From CAYOZL01 sp964408435 (GTDB lineage Bacteria > Bdellovibrionota_C > UBA2361 > SZUA-149 > CAYOZL01): 35,396 bases of DNA. The stretch spans positions 1 through 35,396 of the forward strand of contig CAYOZL010000021.1 in the NCBI GenBank assembly GCA_964408435.1, written 5' to 3'. Shown piece by piece: positions 7,561 through 15,026 of the stretch (positions are counted from its first letter, which is position 1; each line of letters starts with the position of its first letter). The notes below the pieces were generated by a model. The model was not told where the DNA came from. It saw nothing but the letters and a program-made list of their open reading frames with translations, and did no database searches. A program made the position numbers and the translations under genes.

Positions 7561-8877
7561 ATGATTAAGAGTTCTCTAAAAAATATATTATTATTCACAG
7601 TTATTTCTTTTGTATTATTTCCCCCCTATGAAGTATATGCCCAACAAGCAAATGTAGTTGAAATTACAATAGACCAAGCAATTACGCCTGCTACAGATGA
7701 TTTTTTAAAAGAGTCCCTTGGAAAATCTGAAAATGCAGATTTGTTCTTAATTCATTTAAATACACCCGGTGGTTTACTCCCTTCTATGCAAACAATGGTT
7801 GAGAGTATCTTGCAATCTAAAGTACCAGTAGTTGTTTATGTGAATCCACAAGGTGGTGGAGCAATTTCAGCAGGAGTTTTTATCACGCTTGCTGCTCATG
7901 TTGCTGTGATGGCTCCAGGAACAACTATTGGAGCAGCTCATCCTGTGCAAGGAGACGGTAAGGATGTGCAAAAAGACATGCGTGCTAAAATAGAAAACTT
8001 TACTGTTTCTTTAATCACTGCAATCTCTGAGCAAAGAGGAAGAAATGTTGAGTGGGCAAAAAAAGCTGTAACAGATAGTGTTTCTATTACGAATAAGGAA
8101 GCTGTTAAAATTAATGTAGTTGATTTTACAGCTAGTAATGTTGATGAACTTTTAAAGAAGATTTCTGGTAAGAAAGTTTTAGTTAATAATAAAGAAGTAA
8201 TCTTAAACGATTTGTCTAAAGCAAGTAGAACTGAGCTTGAAATGAATTTTAAGCAAAAAGTTGTAGCTCTTTTATCTGATCCTAATATTTCAGTTTTACT
8301 TGGCTTAGCAGGAATGGGTGGACTTGGAATTGAAATGTATAATCCAGGTTTAATTGTTCCTGGGGTAATTGGAGCTATTTGTTTAATTTTATCTTTAGTT
8401 TCTTCTCAAGTAATTCCAATAAATACTGGTGGTATTATATTAATTTTAGTTTCTGGAGTCTTTTTTGTTCTAGAACTTTTAATTCCTTCATTTGGTATTT
8501 GGGGAGTAGCAGGTGCAGTGTGCTTGGTGCTAGGAGCAATATATTATGTTGACCCTAGTCAAATCTGGTCAGGAGAAGGCTTTGGGGTCGATATCCCTAT
8601 GGTAGGAATAACTGCAGCTATTATTGGTGGTTCTCTTATGTTCTTTGCTCTTTGGGCAGTGAAATTAAGAAATCAAAAAATATCTACTGGAGAGCAAGGG
8701 ATGGTTGGCCTCGAAGGTATTGTTTCAGAAGATTTTATTCAAAGAGGAAAGTATTTCATGGGTAAAATTGACGTAAGAGGTGAGATTTGGAATGCTAAAT
8801 CTGAAGTAGAGCTTAAAAAAGATCAAGATGTGAAAGTTGAATCAATTAATGGTTTAGAATTGAAAGTAAAGATTTAA
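7561..8877 (+). CDS. nfeD: NfeD family membrane serine protease (ClpP-class)
   Basis: The 438-residue protein has a signal peptide (about 1-27, ending VYAQ), a ClpP-like serine protease domain (about 31-200), four or five membrane helices (about 240-365) and a C-terminal OB-fold NfeD domain. The nucleophile is probably Ser103 in GGAISAGVF and the general base Lys143, close to the Ser97/Lys138 pair of the characterised archaeal homologue 1510-N. NfeD proteases pair with stomatin-type proteins, and the next gene encodes one, as is usual. The catalytic domain is expected to face the extracytoplasmic side. This is the full-length form rather than the short, protease-less NfeD1b. Inferred role: membrane protein quality control. 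Confidence 0.93.
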   Translation: MIKSSLKNILLFTVISFVLFPPYEVYAQQANVVEITIDQAITPATDDFLKESLGKSENADLFLIHLNTPGGLLPSMQTMVESILQSKVPVVVYVNPQGGGAISAGVFITLAAHVAVMAPGTTIGAAHPVQGDGKDVQKDMRAKIENFTVSLITAISEQRGRNVEWAKKAVTDSVSITNKEAVKINVVDFTASNVDELLKKISGKKVLVNNKEVILNDLSKASRTELEMNFKQKVVALLSDPNISVLLGLAGMGGLGIEMYNPGLIVPGVIGAICLILSLVSSQVIPINTGGIILILVSGVFFVLELLIPSFGIWGVAGAVCLVLGAIYYVDPSQIWSGEGFGVDIPMVGITAAIIGGSLMFFALWAVKLRNQKISTGEQGMVGLEGIVSEDFIQRGKYFMGKIDVRGEIWNAKSEVELKKDQDVKVESINGLELKVKI

Positions 8878-8937
8878 ACAAAAAAGTTTAATTAAAAATA
8901 TAAAGTAAGTATAGGACAGTTAACATAGGAGAGCAAA

Positions 8938-9681
8938 ATGCCGTTTATTAGTTTTTTAATTTTTGGTGCAATTATTTTATTAGCAAATGGAGTGAAGATA
9001 CTTAAGGAGTATGAAAGAGGAGTTATTTTTACTCTCGGTAGATTAAGCTCTGAACCAAAAGGACCTGGTTTGAGGTTTATTATCCCAGGATTTCAGAAAT
9101 TAGTAAGAATTGATACTCGTACTATTACAATGGATGTTCCTTCTCAGGATGTAATTACTAAAGATAATGTTACGCTTAAAGTAAATGCTGTAGTTTATTT
9201 TAGAGTTTTAGATGTGAATAAAGCAGTTGTGGAAGTTGAGAATTATCTTTATGCAACTTCTCAGCTAGCTCAAACAACGCTTAGGTCTGTTTGTGGTGAA
9301 GGTGAGTTAGATGACTTACTTATTAATAGAGAAAGAATGAATACTCGTATTCAAGATATTCTTGATACTTCAACTGACCCTTGGGGAATTAAAGTTAGTA
9401 TGGTTGAAATTAAGCATATTGATTTACCTGGCGAGATGCAAAGAGCAATGGCTAAAGAAGCTGAAGCTGAAAGAGAAAGAAGAGCAAAAGTAATTAACTC
9501 TGAAGGTGAATTTCAATCAGCGCAAAAGCTTCAAGAAGCGGCTGCTATTATTGCTCAAGAGCCTCAAGCATTACAATTGAGATACCTTCAAACTCTAAGA
9601 GAAATTGCTACTGAAAATAATTCGACTACTATTTTCCCAGTGCCAATTGATTTTATGAAAGCATTTATCAAAAAAGAGTAG
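8938..9681 (+). CDS. Slipin / stomatin-like SPFH protein, partner of NfeD
   Basis: The 247-residue protein has one N-terminal hydrophobic segment (about 3-18). An SPFH/band-7 domain follows: EYERGVIFTLGRL, GPGLRFIIPG, DVPSQDVITKDNVTL, and AQTTLRSVCGEGELDDLL. A coiled-coil rich in Ala, Glu and Arg (MAKEAEAERERRAK) and a C-terminal YLQTLREIATENNSTTIFP complete the usual slipin layout. Slipins form membrane rings and are thought to scaffold or feed NfeD, encoded 60 bp upstream. The ATG at 8938 has a good ribosome site (AGGAGAG 6-12 nt upstream), one of the clearest Shine-Dalgarno sequences in the window. It is an ordinary and confident member of the NfeD-slipin pair. Confidence 0.94.
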   Translation: MPFISFLIFGAIILLANGVKILKEYERGVIFTLGRLSSEPKGPGLRFIIPGFQKLVRIDTRTITMDVPSQDVITKDNVTLKVNAVVYFRVLDVNKAVVEVENYLYATSQLAQTTLRSVCGEGELDDLLINRERMNTRIQDILDTSTDPWGIKVSMVEIKHIDLPGEMQRAMAKEAEAERERRAKVINSEGEFQSAQKLQEAAAIIAQEPQALQLRYLQTLREIATENNSTTIFPVPIDFMKAFIKKE

Positions 9682-9710
9682 CTAAAAAAGAATAGTTAAA
9701 AAAGTAATAA

Positions 9711-9817
9711 GAAGCCGAGCGCAGCGGAAAACAAATACCAGGCGCACAAGGTAGCCAAAATCGATTAGATTTTGACTTGGCTGTTTTAGAAAAAGTTATT
9801 CTGGACTGGTATATTTA
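9711..9817 (+). repeat. GC-richer intergenic patch with nested inverted repeats
   Basis: The gap between slipin and queA holds a GC-rich stretch (GCCGAGCGCAGCGG at about 9714). CAAAATC/GATTTTG form a perfect 7-bp hairpin inside AGC/GCT, and ATACCAG (9735-9741) and CTGGTAT (9806-9812) are complementary. TATATT at 9810-9815 lies 4 nt before the queA ATG and may be its -10. No convincing terminator is present. Confidence 0.35.
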
Positions 9818-9819
9818 AA

Positions 9820-10863
9820 ATGTTTGATTATAAACTGCCCTCTGAAAAGATTGCTCAAAGGCCTATTCAGGAGCGCCATAACTCTAAGTTGCTGTGGGCA
9901 AACTCTAAAGATAGTAATCTAGAGTTTATAAAAGACGAAGTCTTTTTATCTTTTCCTTCAATTCTTAATAAAAATGATCTACTAGTTTTTAATAATAGTA
10001 GAGTGATTCCTGTTAGATTTTTTTGTAATCTAAATAATAATGAAGAAAAAAAATTAGAAGTTTTGCTTCTTAGAGAGGATTCTGTAGGTACTAATATCTG
10101 GCAAGCTTTAGCTAAGCCAATGAAGAAATTTAAGACGGGCTTAGAGTTCCCGCTAGCAGAAAATATCTCAGCAATAGTAGTTGGAAGAACAGAGGATCAA
10201 AGTAGATTATTACTTGAGTTAAGTTCGTCGATGGATTTGCTTGATGCAATAAAGAAAAACGGCTCTATCCCAATTCCTCCTTATATTAGAGGCGGTAAGT
10301 CTGATTTAGAAGATAAAAAAGTATATCAAACTGAATATGCCGAGCATGAAGGCTCAGTTGCTGCGCCAACTGCAGGATTACATTTTTCTAAGACTGTTTT
10401 TGATGATTTAGAAACAAGAGGTATTAAAAAAAGTTTTGTAACTCTTCATGTTAATCAGTGGAGTTTTTCTCAAGTTATTAAAGATTCTAAAGTTACTGAA
10501 GAGGCTTATAGTATTTCTGAAAACACTTGGAAGGAGATTATTGAGACTAAAGCAAATGGGGGCAGGGTTATTGCAGTAGGAACAACAACTGTAAGAGCTC
10601 TAGAGTCTTTTTTTCTATTAAGGCAGAAACAATTTAATACTTTTATTGATAGTAATTTATTTATTAAGCCGGGCTTTGAGTTTGGTGTAGTTAACTCTTT
10701 GCTTACTAATTTTCACCAACCTAATACTACGCATTTATCCTTAATCTCTGCTTTATTTGGTAGCGAGAATATCAAACAGATTTATACTCATGCACTCGCT
10801 AGTGATTACAGATTCTTGAGTTATGGAGATGCCTGTTTTTTAGACAAAAATTGTCACTTCTAG
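9820..10863 (+). CDS. queA: S-adenosylmethionine:tRNA ribosyltransferase-isomerase
   Basis: QueA transfers and isomerises the ribosyl part of SAM onto preQ1 in tRNA, making epoxyqueuosine at position 34 of the GUN anticodons. The 347-residue protein shows the expected motifs: FDYKLPSEKIAQRP near the N-terminus, NNSRVIPVRF, PPYIRG, YQTEYAEHEGSVAAPTAGLHF, THVN-type TLHVNQWSF, AVGTTTVRALES, and the C-terminal TNFHQPNTTHLSLISAL with YRFLSYGDACFL. Length and motif order are normal. It lies 138 bp after the slipin gene, behind its own possible -10, so it may be transcribed separately. No other queuosine gene is in the window. Confidence 0.96.
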   Translation: MFDYKLPSEKIAQRPIQERHNSKLLWANSKDSNLEFIKDEVFLSFPSILNKNDLLVFNNSRVIPVRFFCNLNNNEEKKLEVLLLREDSVGTNIWQALAKPMKKFKTGLEFPLAENISAIVVGRTEDQSRLLLELSSSMDLLDAIKKNGSIPIPPYIRGGKSDLEDKKVYQTEYAEHEGSVAAPTAGLHFSKTVFDDLETRGIKKSFVTLHVNQWSFSQVIKDSKVTEEAYSISENTWKEIIETKANGGRVIAVGTTTVRALESFFLLRQKQFNTFIDSNLFIKPGFEFGVVNSLLTNFHQPNTTHLSLISALFGSENIKQIYTHALASDYRFLSYGDACFLDKNCHF

Positions 10864-10886
10864 AGTGTAGAAATAAAATTTTTGTC
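10843..10886 (+). terminator. Hairpin spanning the queA stop codon
   Basis: GACAAAAATT (10843-10852) pairs perfectly with AATTTTTGTC (10877-10886), and CACT/AGTG form a small inner stem. There is no strong T-tract after it. It may limit read-through into the pilin gene. Confidence 0.35.
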
Positions 10887-10973
10887 GTTAGCTAAACTTG
10901 AAAAACAATCTAGTTATATTTTAAGTTGCGTAAATTACACGCTATTTTTAATTTTGAAACTTTAAACCTAATC

Positions 10974-10990
10974 TTGGCATCTAAATTGCA
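10974..10990 (+). promoter_or_regulatory. Sigma54 (RpoN) -24/-12 promoter of the pilin gene
   Basis: TTGGCATCTAAATTGCA matches the sigma54 consensus YTGGCACGrNNNTTGCW at all the key positions. The GG (10976-10977) and GC (10988-10989) are exactly 12 bp apart. Transcription would start near 11001, giving a leader of about 39 nt before the ATG at 11040. Sigma54 control of pilA is established in Pseudomonas and Myxococcus. An enhancer-binding activator would be needed; none is encoded in this window. Confidence 0.78.
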
Positions 10991-11039
10991 TTAATAAGAT
11001 ATATAGAAAATTTTAAGAGCATAAATTTAGAGACTGAAA

Positions 11040-11462
11040 ATGAAGAATAATGCAGAAAATGGATTTAGTTTAATAGAGCTATTAGTAACGATTGCAATCA
11101 TTGGTGTTTTAGCCTCAATCGCCATTCCTCAAATTACAAAATATAAGCAAAGAGCATTTAATGCTAGAGCAGTCTCTGACTTGAAAGCTGTAGTCAGCGC
11201 ACAAGAATCTAATTTTGTTGATAATGCAGAGTATTTAGCAGCCTGCGTAAATGCTGCTTGTGAAGTTTTACCTGGTTTTAAATTAAGTCCAAATGTGGAG
11301 ATAGAAACTGGTTCAGTAAATGACGGAGCTGATTTTTTTGTGCGTTCAAAGCACCCACAAGGTAGTATTTGTTATACAAGATATTCTTATGAGCCTAATC
11401 CTGATGGAGTAATGCCAGGTAAGATTGCTAAAATTGAAGGCGATTGTTCTACGGGTAGCTAG
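11040..11462 (+). CDS. Type IV pilin / type IV pilin-like prepilin
   Basis: The 140-residue protein has a short, charged leader and the class III cleavage site NG|FSLIELL, with Gly8 at -1, Phe at +1 and Glu at +5 (residue 13). A 20-residue hydrophobic helix follows, then the amphipathic KYKQRAFNARAVSDL spine. Four cysteines in the globular part (AACVNAACE, SICYT, EGDCSTGS) could form two disulfides. A prepilin peptidase would cleave and N-methylate it; the product would build a type IV pilus, or less likely a type II secretion pseudopilus. The length fits a small major pilin such as those of delta-type bacteria. It is monocistronic, with a sigma54 promoter upstream and a small hairpin at its end, which favours an abundant, regulated major pilin. 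Assembly genes are not in the window. Confidence 0.88.
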   Translation: MKNNAENGFSLIELLVTIAIIGVLASIAIPQITKYKQRAFNARAVSDLKAVVSAQESNFVDNAEYLAACVNAACEVLPGFKLSPNVEIETGSVNDGADFFVRSKHPQGSICYTRYSYEPNPDGVMPGKIAKIEGDCSTGS

Positions 11463-11472
11463 TTTTAGCTAC
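11455..11472 (+). terminator. Small hairpin at pilin stop codon
   Basis: GTAGCTA and TAGCTAC form a perfect 7-bp stem with a 4-nt loop across the pilin stop codon, followed by ATTTTAGC. It is a weak terminator or 3'-end stabiliser. Confidence 0.4.
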
Positions 11473-11542
11473 ATTTTAGCTTAGTTTTGCCAATCCATTT
11501 TTTTTCATTGTTTAATGATATTTCATCGAGTATCTTTTAGAT

Positions 11543-12100
11543 ATGAAAAAAATACTACTCTTTTTAATCTTAAGTACTAACCTAGCCTTCGCCCAGAATG
11601 TAGAAAATACAGAAAATGGAGTTAAATTAGGCGAAGAAATTAAAACAAACAAAAGTATAGAAACAACAAGTGTAAAAAAAGAAAAATCTAGTTCTACTCT
11701 TGGCACTATACTTTTGTATCTACCAAATAGAGTTTTCGATTTGTTAGATATTGTCAGACTAAAAGTTAGAGTAGGTCCAGGTATTGGAGCTGGATTTCAA
11801 ATTACAAGACCAGTAAGATTAAACCTTGGAGCTCATAGCTCTGTGTGGGTAGGTCTTCCAGGTGCTAGGCAAGAAAGAATCTTTCCATGGCCAGCTGGTT
11901 TTGAGGCGAAAGCAAAAGCAGCTGCGAGTGTATTTAGTTCAAGCACTGGAATGAGCACAGGGCCTGACCATTCCTATTCACAAATAGGTGTTGAGGCTCA
12001 AGCTGCTCTTGTGGGTCTTGATGTCGCAATAGATCCTGTTGAAATTGTAGACTTTTTTGCTGGTATTTTCTTAATAGAAATAAGGGAAGATGACTTTTAG
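11543..12100 (+). CDS. Secreted/periplasmic protein of unknown function
   Basis: The 185-residue product has a clear signal peptide (MKKILLFLILSTNLAFA, cleavage before QN). A short polar linker rich in Lys, Thr and Ser (about 20-52) follows, then a domain with alternating small and hydrophobic residues: LYLPNRVFDLLDIVRLKVRV, GPGIGAGFQITRPVRLNLGA, WVGLPGARQ, and ALVGLDVAIDPVEIVDFFAG near the end. The glycine-rich beta-like pattern would suit an outer-membrane-associated or periplasmic beta protein, which is inference. I recall similar LPNR...DxxDxxRL...VGPGxGxGxxxT proteins in environmental diderms but know no function. TATCTT lies 6 nt before the ATG with no Shine-Dalgarno. It ends inside a palindromic repeat shared with the convergent methyltransferase gene. 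Confidence 0.72.
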   Translation: MKKILLFLILSTNLAFAQNVENTENGVKLGEEIKTNKSIETTSVKKEKSSSTLGTILLYLPNRVFDLLDIVRLKVRVGPGIGAGFQITRPVRLNLGAHSSVWVGLPGARQERIFPWPAGFEAKAKAAASVFSSSTGMSTGPDHSYSQIGVEAQAALVGLDVAIDPVEIVDFFAGIFLIEIREDDF

Positions 12101-12201
12101 TTTAAATAGTTTCTGTTATCTGTTCCTAGTTTCAGTATAGTCGCCTAAAAGCTGATAACAGCTAACTGGGAACGGATAACCGGGAACAGAATATTAAACT
12201 A
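12098..12201. repeat. Palindromic repeat between convergent genes (GGGAAC/GATAAC type)
   Basis: The outer arms TAGTTTAA (12098-12105) and TTAAACTA (12194-12201) are exact complements and contain the stop codons of both converging genes. Inside, TTCTGTT...CTGTTCC on the left pairs imperfectly with GGGAACGGATAAC and GGGAACAGAA on the right. The right arm is itself a tandem of related GGGAACNGATAAC-like units. The element could terminate transcription in both directions. Confidence 0.6.
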
Positions 12202-12921
12202 CTTAATACAAAGCCAGCCTTCAAAACAAAGCCATTTCATAATTGAATTAACTTCTTTAAATCCAGCATCGTAAAACATCTGTTTATTCTCTTCACTCTC
12301 AAGAGGTTCTAGTATGGACTTTAGGGAAGAAGACTTATTGATAACTTCTTCAGAGCTATATCCTTGTTCTAACTTGAAATCGAAATAAGTTTGATTGAAG
12401 TAATCTTGTGTCTTAGCGCTATTCGCCCTTACTTTTTCAAACACTATAAATGCACCGCCTTTTTCTAGCGAGGAGTAGATGTTTTTACAAATATCAAGTC
12501 TTTCTTTAATTTTTATAAATTGCAGAGTATAGTAAGAAACTGTCATATTATTTTTTTTAAACTTAATATCTTCTAAATCTGAGACTAGGAATTCAATATT
12601 TTTATAAGTCTCCTTAGCTTTAGAAATCATGTCTTTTTCTCTATCAACACCAATCCAAGAGATATCTTTTTTACTTTTATTATGCTCACTAAGTAAGTTT
12701 ATAAGAGTTCCAGTTGAAGTCCCTAGCTCATAGCAATTGCAATTATCTTGAATAAAGAATTCACTTAATTTGCAAATTATCTGATGACCTTCAGTGTATA
12801 ATGGAATTGAGTTTTTTATTTGCTTATCAAAATTATCAACAGTCTTGCCACCAAAACTCCAACCAGCATTCTCGCTACTTATTCCATCACCAACAGGAAA
12901 AGATATAATTTTCTCTTTCAT
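12199..12921 (-). CDS. CmoA-like SAM-dependent methyltransferase lacking the carboxy-SAM arginine
   Basis: The 240-residue protein has a Rossmann methyltransferase core: YELGTSTGTLINLL (SAM loop, about 64-77), WIGVDREKDMI and VSYYTLQFI. Its C-terminal half matches CmoA, the enzyme that makes carboxy-SAM for the tRNA wobble modification cmo5U, through GGAFIVFEKV, FDFKLEQGYSSEEV and the ending MKWLCFEGWLCIK. An ungapped comparison from memory places E. coli CmoA Arg199, which holds the carboxylate of carboxy-SAM, opposite Ser197 here. So an ordinary methyltransferase of the CmoA family is more likely than a carboxy-SAM synthase. The CmoA partner CmoB is not nearby. The gene stands alone, convergent with the secreted protein, and its promoter is covered by a 34-bp palindrome. 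Confidence 0.75.
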   Translation of the reverse strand: MKEKIISFPVGDGISSENAGWSFGGKTVDNFDKQIKNSIPLYTEGHQIICKLSEFFIQDNCNCYELGTSTGTLINLLSEHNKSKKDISWIGVDREKDMISKAKETYKNIEFLVSDLEDIKFKKNNMTVSYYTLQFIKIKERLDICKNIYSSLEKGGAFIVFEKVRANSAKTQDYFNQTYFDFKLEQGYSSEEVINKSSSLKSILEPLESEENKQMFYDAGFKEVNSIMKWLCFEGWLCIK

Positions 12922-12928
12922 GCTAAAT

Positions 12929-12962
12929 ATAGTATTGATTTTATCAATAAAATCAATACTAT
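12929..12962 (-). promoter_or_regulatory. 34-bp palindrome overlapping the promoter of the CmoA-like gene
   Basis: Two perfect 16-bp arms (12929-12944 and 12947-12962) are separated by 2 bp and end 8 bp before the ATG at 12921. On the minus strand the palindrome contains TTGATT, 16 bp, then TACTAT, which would start transcription at or beside the ATG. This is the layout of a repressor operator, or of a hairpin in the transcript. The 2-nt spacer is too tight for an RNA loop, so the tip would have to open. Confidence 0.6.
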
Positions 12963-13011
12963 GTGAGTGTATTTGAATGCGAGCAGTCTATATATAGGTA
13001 GAAATATCATT

Positions 13012-13050
13012 CTCTGTGTTTCTCCTCTGTGTTCTCTGCACCTCTGTGAG
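13012..13050 (+). repeat. CTCTGTG-type repeat, single arm, before prfA
   Basis: Tandem CTCTGTG-like units end 9 bp before the prfA ATG. The second half (CCTCTGTGTTCTCTGC, then CTCTGTGAGAG) matches the right arm of the repeat at 26345-26415 closely. Only one arm of the palindrome is present here. Confidence 0.6.
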
Positions 13051-13058
13051 AGTCTTAA

Positions 13059-14132
13059 ATGTTTGAAAAACTATCAGAATTAGAAAAGCGTTACGAAGAG
13101 CTAAATGTAATGCTAGCAGATCCATCAGTAACATCTGATGGAAAAAAGTTTGCAAAGTTAGCTAAAGAACATTCTGATTTATCCGAAGTAGTTGTTAGTT
13201 ATAGAAAATGGCAAGGCTGTAAAGATAACTACGACCAAGCAAAAGAACTTTTAGATGGTTCCGATCCTGAAATGAAGGAGCTAGCGCAAGCTGAGATTAA
13301 AGAACTTGAAGTTGAAATAGAAGCTTTAGAAGCAGAACTTACAGTTTTAATTGCTCCTAAAGATCCTAATGATGATAAAAACATTATATTAGAAATGAGA
13401 GCTGGGGCAGGGGGAGATGAGTCTGCTTTATTTTGTGAAGAACTCTTTGGAGCTTATTGTAGATACGCAGAAGAGAAAAACTGGAAAGTTGAGGTGATGA
13501 ATTCTTCGTATGCTTCAGTTGGTGGTTTTAAAGAAGTCGTAGCCCAAATAAATGGTAAAGGGGCATATAGTAGATTTAAATTTGAAAGCGGAGTGCATAG
13601 AGTTCAAAGAGTTCCTCAAACAGAAACTCAAGGTAGGGTTCATACCTCTACAGTAACTACTGCAGTTCTAGCTGAAGTAGATGACATTGAAATAGATGTG
13701 CAAGATAAAGATATTAGAGTTGATGTTTTTAGATCCTCTGGGCCTGGTGGTCAAAGTGTTAACACTACCGATTCGGCTGTTAGGATAACTCACATTCCAT
13801 CTGGTTTAGTGGTAACTTGTCAGGATGGAAAAAGTCAGCATAGTAACAAAGATAAAGCGATGAGAGTTTTAAAAGCGAGGCTTTACGATCAAGAATTAGA
13901 ACAGCAGCAAAATGAAAGAAGCACGAATGTTAAGTCTCAAATAGGTTCAGGTGGTAGATCTGAGAAAATTAGAACGTATAATTTCCCACAAGGTAGGGTA
14001 ACGGATCATCGTATAAGCTTAACGCTTTATCAAATCGATCAAGTGATGTCTGGGAAATTTGATTTAATAATAGACCCACTAGCAACTCACTATAAAGCTG
14101 AGGCTATGAAAGAAATGGATAATCTAGATTAA
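13059..14132 (+). CDS. prfA: Peptide chain release factor 1
   Basis: RF1 recognises UAA and UAG stop codons and triggers peptide release on the ribosome. The 357-residue length is normal. The helical domain 1 spans about residues 1-100. The codon-recognition motif P-x-T appears as PQT in RVQRVPQTETQGRVHTS, which separates it from RF2 (SPF). The catalytic GGQ loop is SSGPGGQSVNTTDSAV, whose glutamine is methylated by PrmC, encoded 22 bp downstream. RSEKIRTYNFPQGRVTDHR is also typical. It opens a seven-gene same-strand cluster (prfA to the S33 hydrolase). The start is preceded by a CTCTGTG-type repeat rather than a clear ribosome site. Confidence 0.97.
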   Translation: MFEKLSELEKRYEELNVMLADPSVTSDGKKFAKLAKEHSDLSEVVVSYRKWQGCKDNYDQAKELLDGSDPEMKELAQAEIKELEVEIEALEAELTVLIAPKDPNDDKNIILEMRAGAGGDESALFCEELFGAYCRYAEEKNWKVEVMNSSYASVGGFKEVVAQINGKGAYSRFKFESGVHRVQRVPQTETQGRVHTSTVTTAVLAEVDDIEIDVQDKDIRVDVFRSSGPGGQSVNTTDSAVRITHIPSGLVVTCQDGKSQHSNKDKAMRVLKARLYDQELEQQQNERSTNVKSQIGSGGRSEKIRTYNFPQGRVTDHRISLTLYQIDQVMSGKFDLIIDPLATHYKAEAMKEMDNLD

Positions 14133-14154
14133 GACTTTAGATTGACCTTATAAA

Positions 14155-15021
14155 TTGATACTGCGAAACATACAAAAAAAAGCTTTAGAACAATTAAAAA
14201 TTAAATTTCCAGAACTTAGAGATCAAGTTCTTATTTTGGAGATACAAGAGTTGTTGTGCAAAGTTTTAAATTGCGAGCGAGCAAAGCTAATTACTGAAAG
14301 TCAAAAAGACTTATCTCAAAACCAAATAGAAGTTTTTAATTCTTATTTAAGTAGAAGACTTAAGAATGAACCTTTAGCTTATATTTTAAATAGCCAAGAT
14401 TTTTATTCTCTCAGTTTTTATGTTGATAAAAATGTTTTAATTCCTAGACCTGAAACTGAAATTCTTGTTGAACGTGCAATTAAGCTTTTGAAATCAAAGC
14501 CGCCTAGAGGTTTTAAAGAAGTCCTAGATATTGGAACAGGTTCAGGAGCAATTATTTTGTCTGTTGCAAATGCATTTAGAGAAAATAGACTAAACTTTAC
14601 AGCTTTAGATATTTCAAAAGATGCCTGTGATATTGCCTCAAAAAACGCTAAGAATTTAAATTTAGAGATTAACATTTTACAGTCTGACTTACTTAGTGCT
14701 TATAGCTTAAATAACTCTCCAACTTTGTTTTTATCTAACCCTCCTTATATTGCTGATGCTGAGGAGTTAATGTTAGATGTTCAAAACTACGAACCTGCTT
14801 TAGCCCTAAGAGGTGGGGAGATTGGTCTTGAGATAGTTTATAGAATACTTGAACTATTTGCTGATAGTTTAAAACTAAATGAAAACAACATCTTACTGCT
14901 TGAGATTGGCATCAATCAGCACTCTGATGTATTATCCCACGCTCGTAAATTAAATATTAAAGTATTAGATATTTATAAAGATTCCCAAGGAATTAATAGA
15001 ATTATGGAGCTAGGGGCTTAG
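14155..15021 (+). CDS. prmC: Release factor glutamine methyltransferase
   Basis: PrmC methylates the glutamine of the GGQ motif in RF1 and RF2. The 288-residue protein has the N-terminal helical domain (about 1-80) with FYSLSFYVDKNVLIPRPETE, the SAM-binding VLDIGTGSGAIILSVA, and the catalytic NPPY in LFLSNPPYIADAEEL. EPALALRGGEIGLEIVYRI and LEIGINQ follow as in the family. It starts at a TTG (14155) because no ATG or GTG is suitably placed before the conserved region. Gene order prfA-prmC-murA is common in Proteobacteria and supports coupling with RF1. The murA start follows after 5 bp. Confidence 0.95.
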   Translation: MILRNIQKKALEQLKIKFPELRDQVLILEIQELLCKVLNCERAKLITESQKDLSQNQIEVFNSYLSRRLKNEPLAYILNSQDFYSLSFYVDKNVLIPRPETEILVERAIKLLKSKPPRGFKEVLDIGTGSGAIILSVANAFRENRLNFTALDISKDACDIASKNAKNLNLEINILQSDLLSAYSLNNSPTLFLSNPPYIADAEELMLDVQNYEPALALRGGEIGLEIVYRILELFADSLKLNENNILLLEIGINQHSDVLSHARKLNIKVLDIYKDSQGINRIMELGA

Positions 15022-15026
15022 AAGTT

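Noticed and set aside
9711..9817. Small RNA or riboswitch ahead of queA (preQ1-type)
   Set aside because: No recognisable preQ1 aptamer elements. The GC-rich patch with nested hairpins is not a match to a known queuosine riboswitch.
12199..12921. Annotation as true cmoA
   Set aside because: The carboxylate-binding arginine is replaced by Ser and cmoB is not adjacent, so carboxy-SAM synthase activity is not supported.
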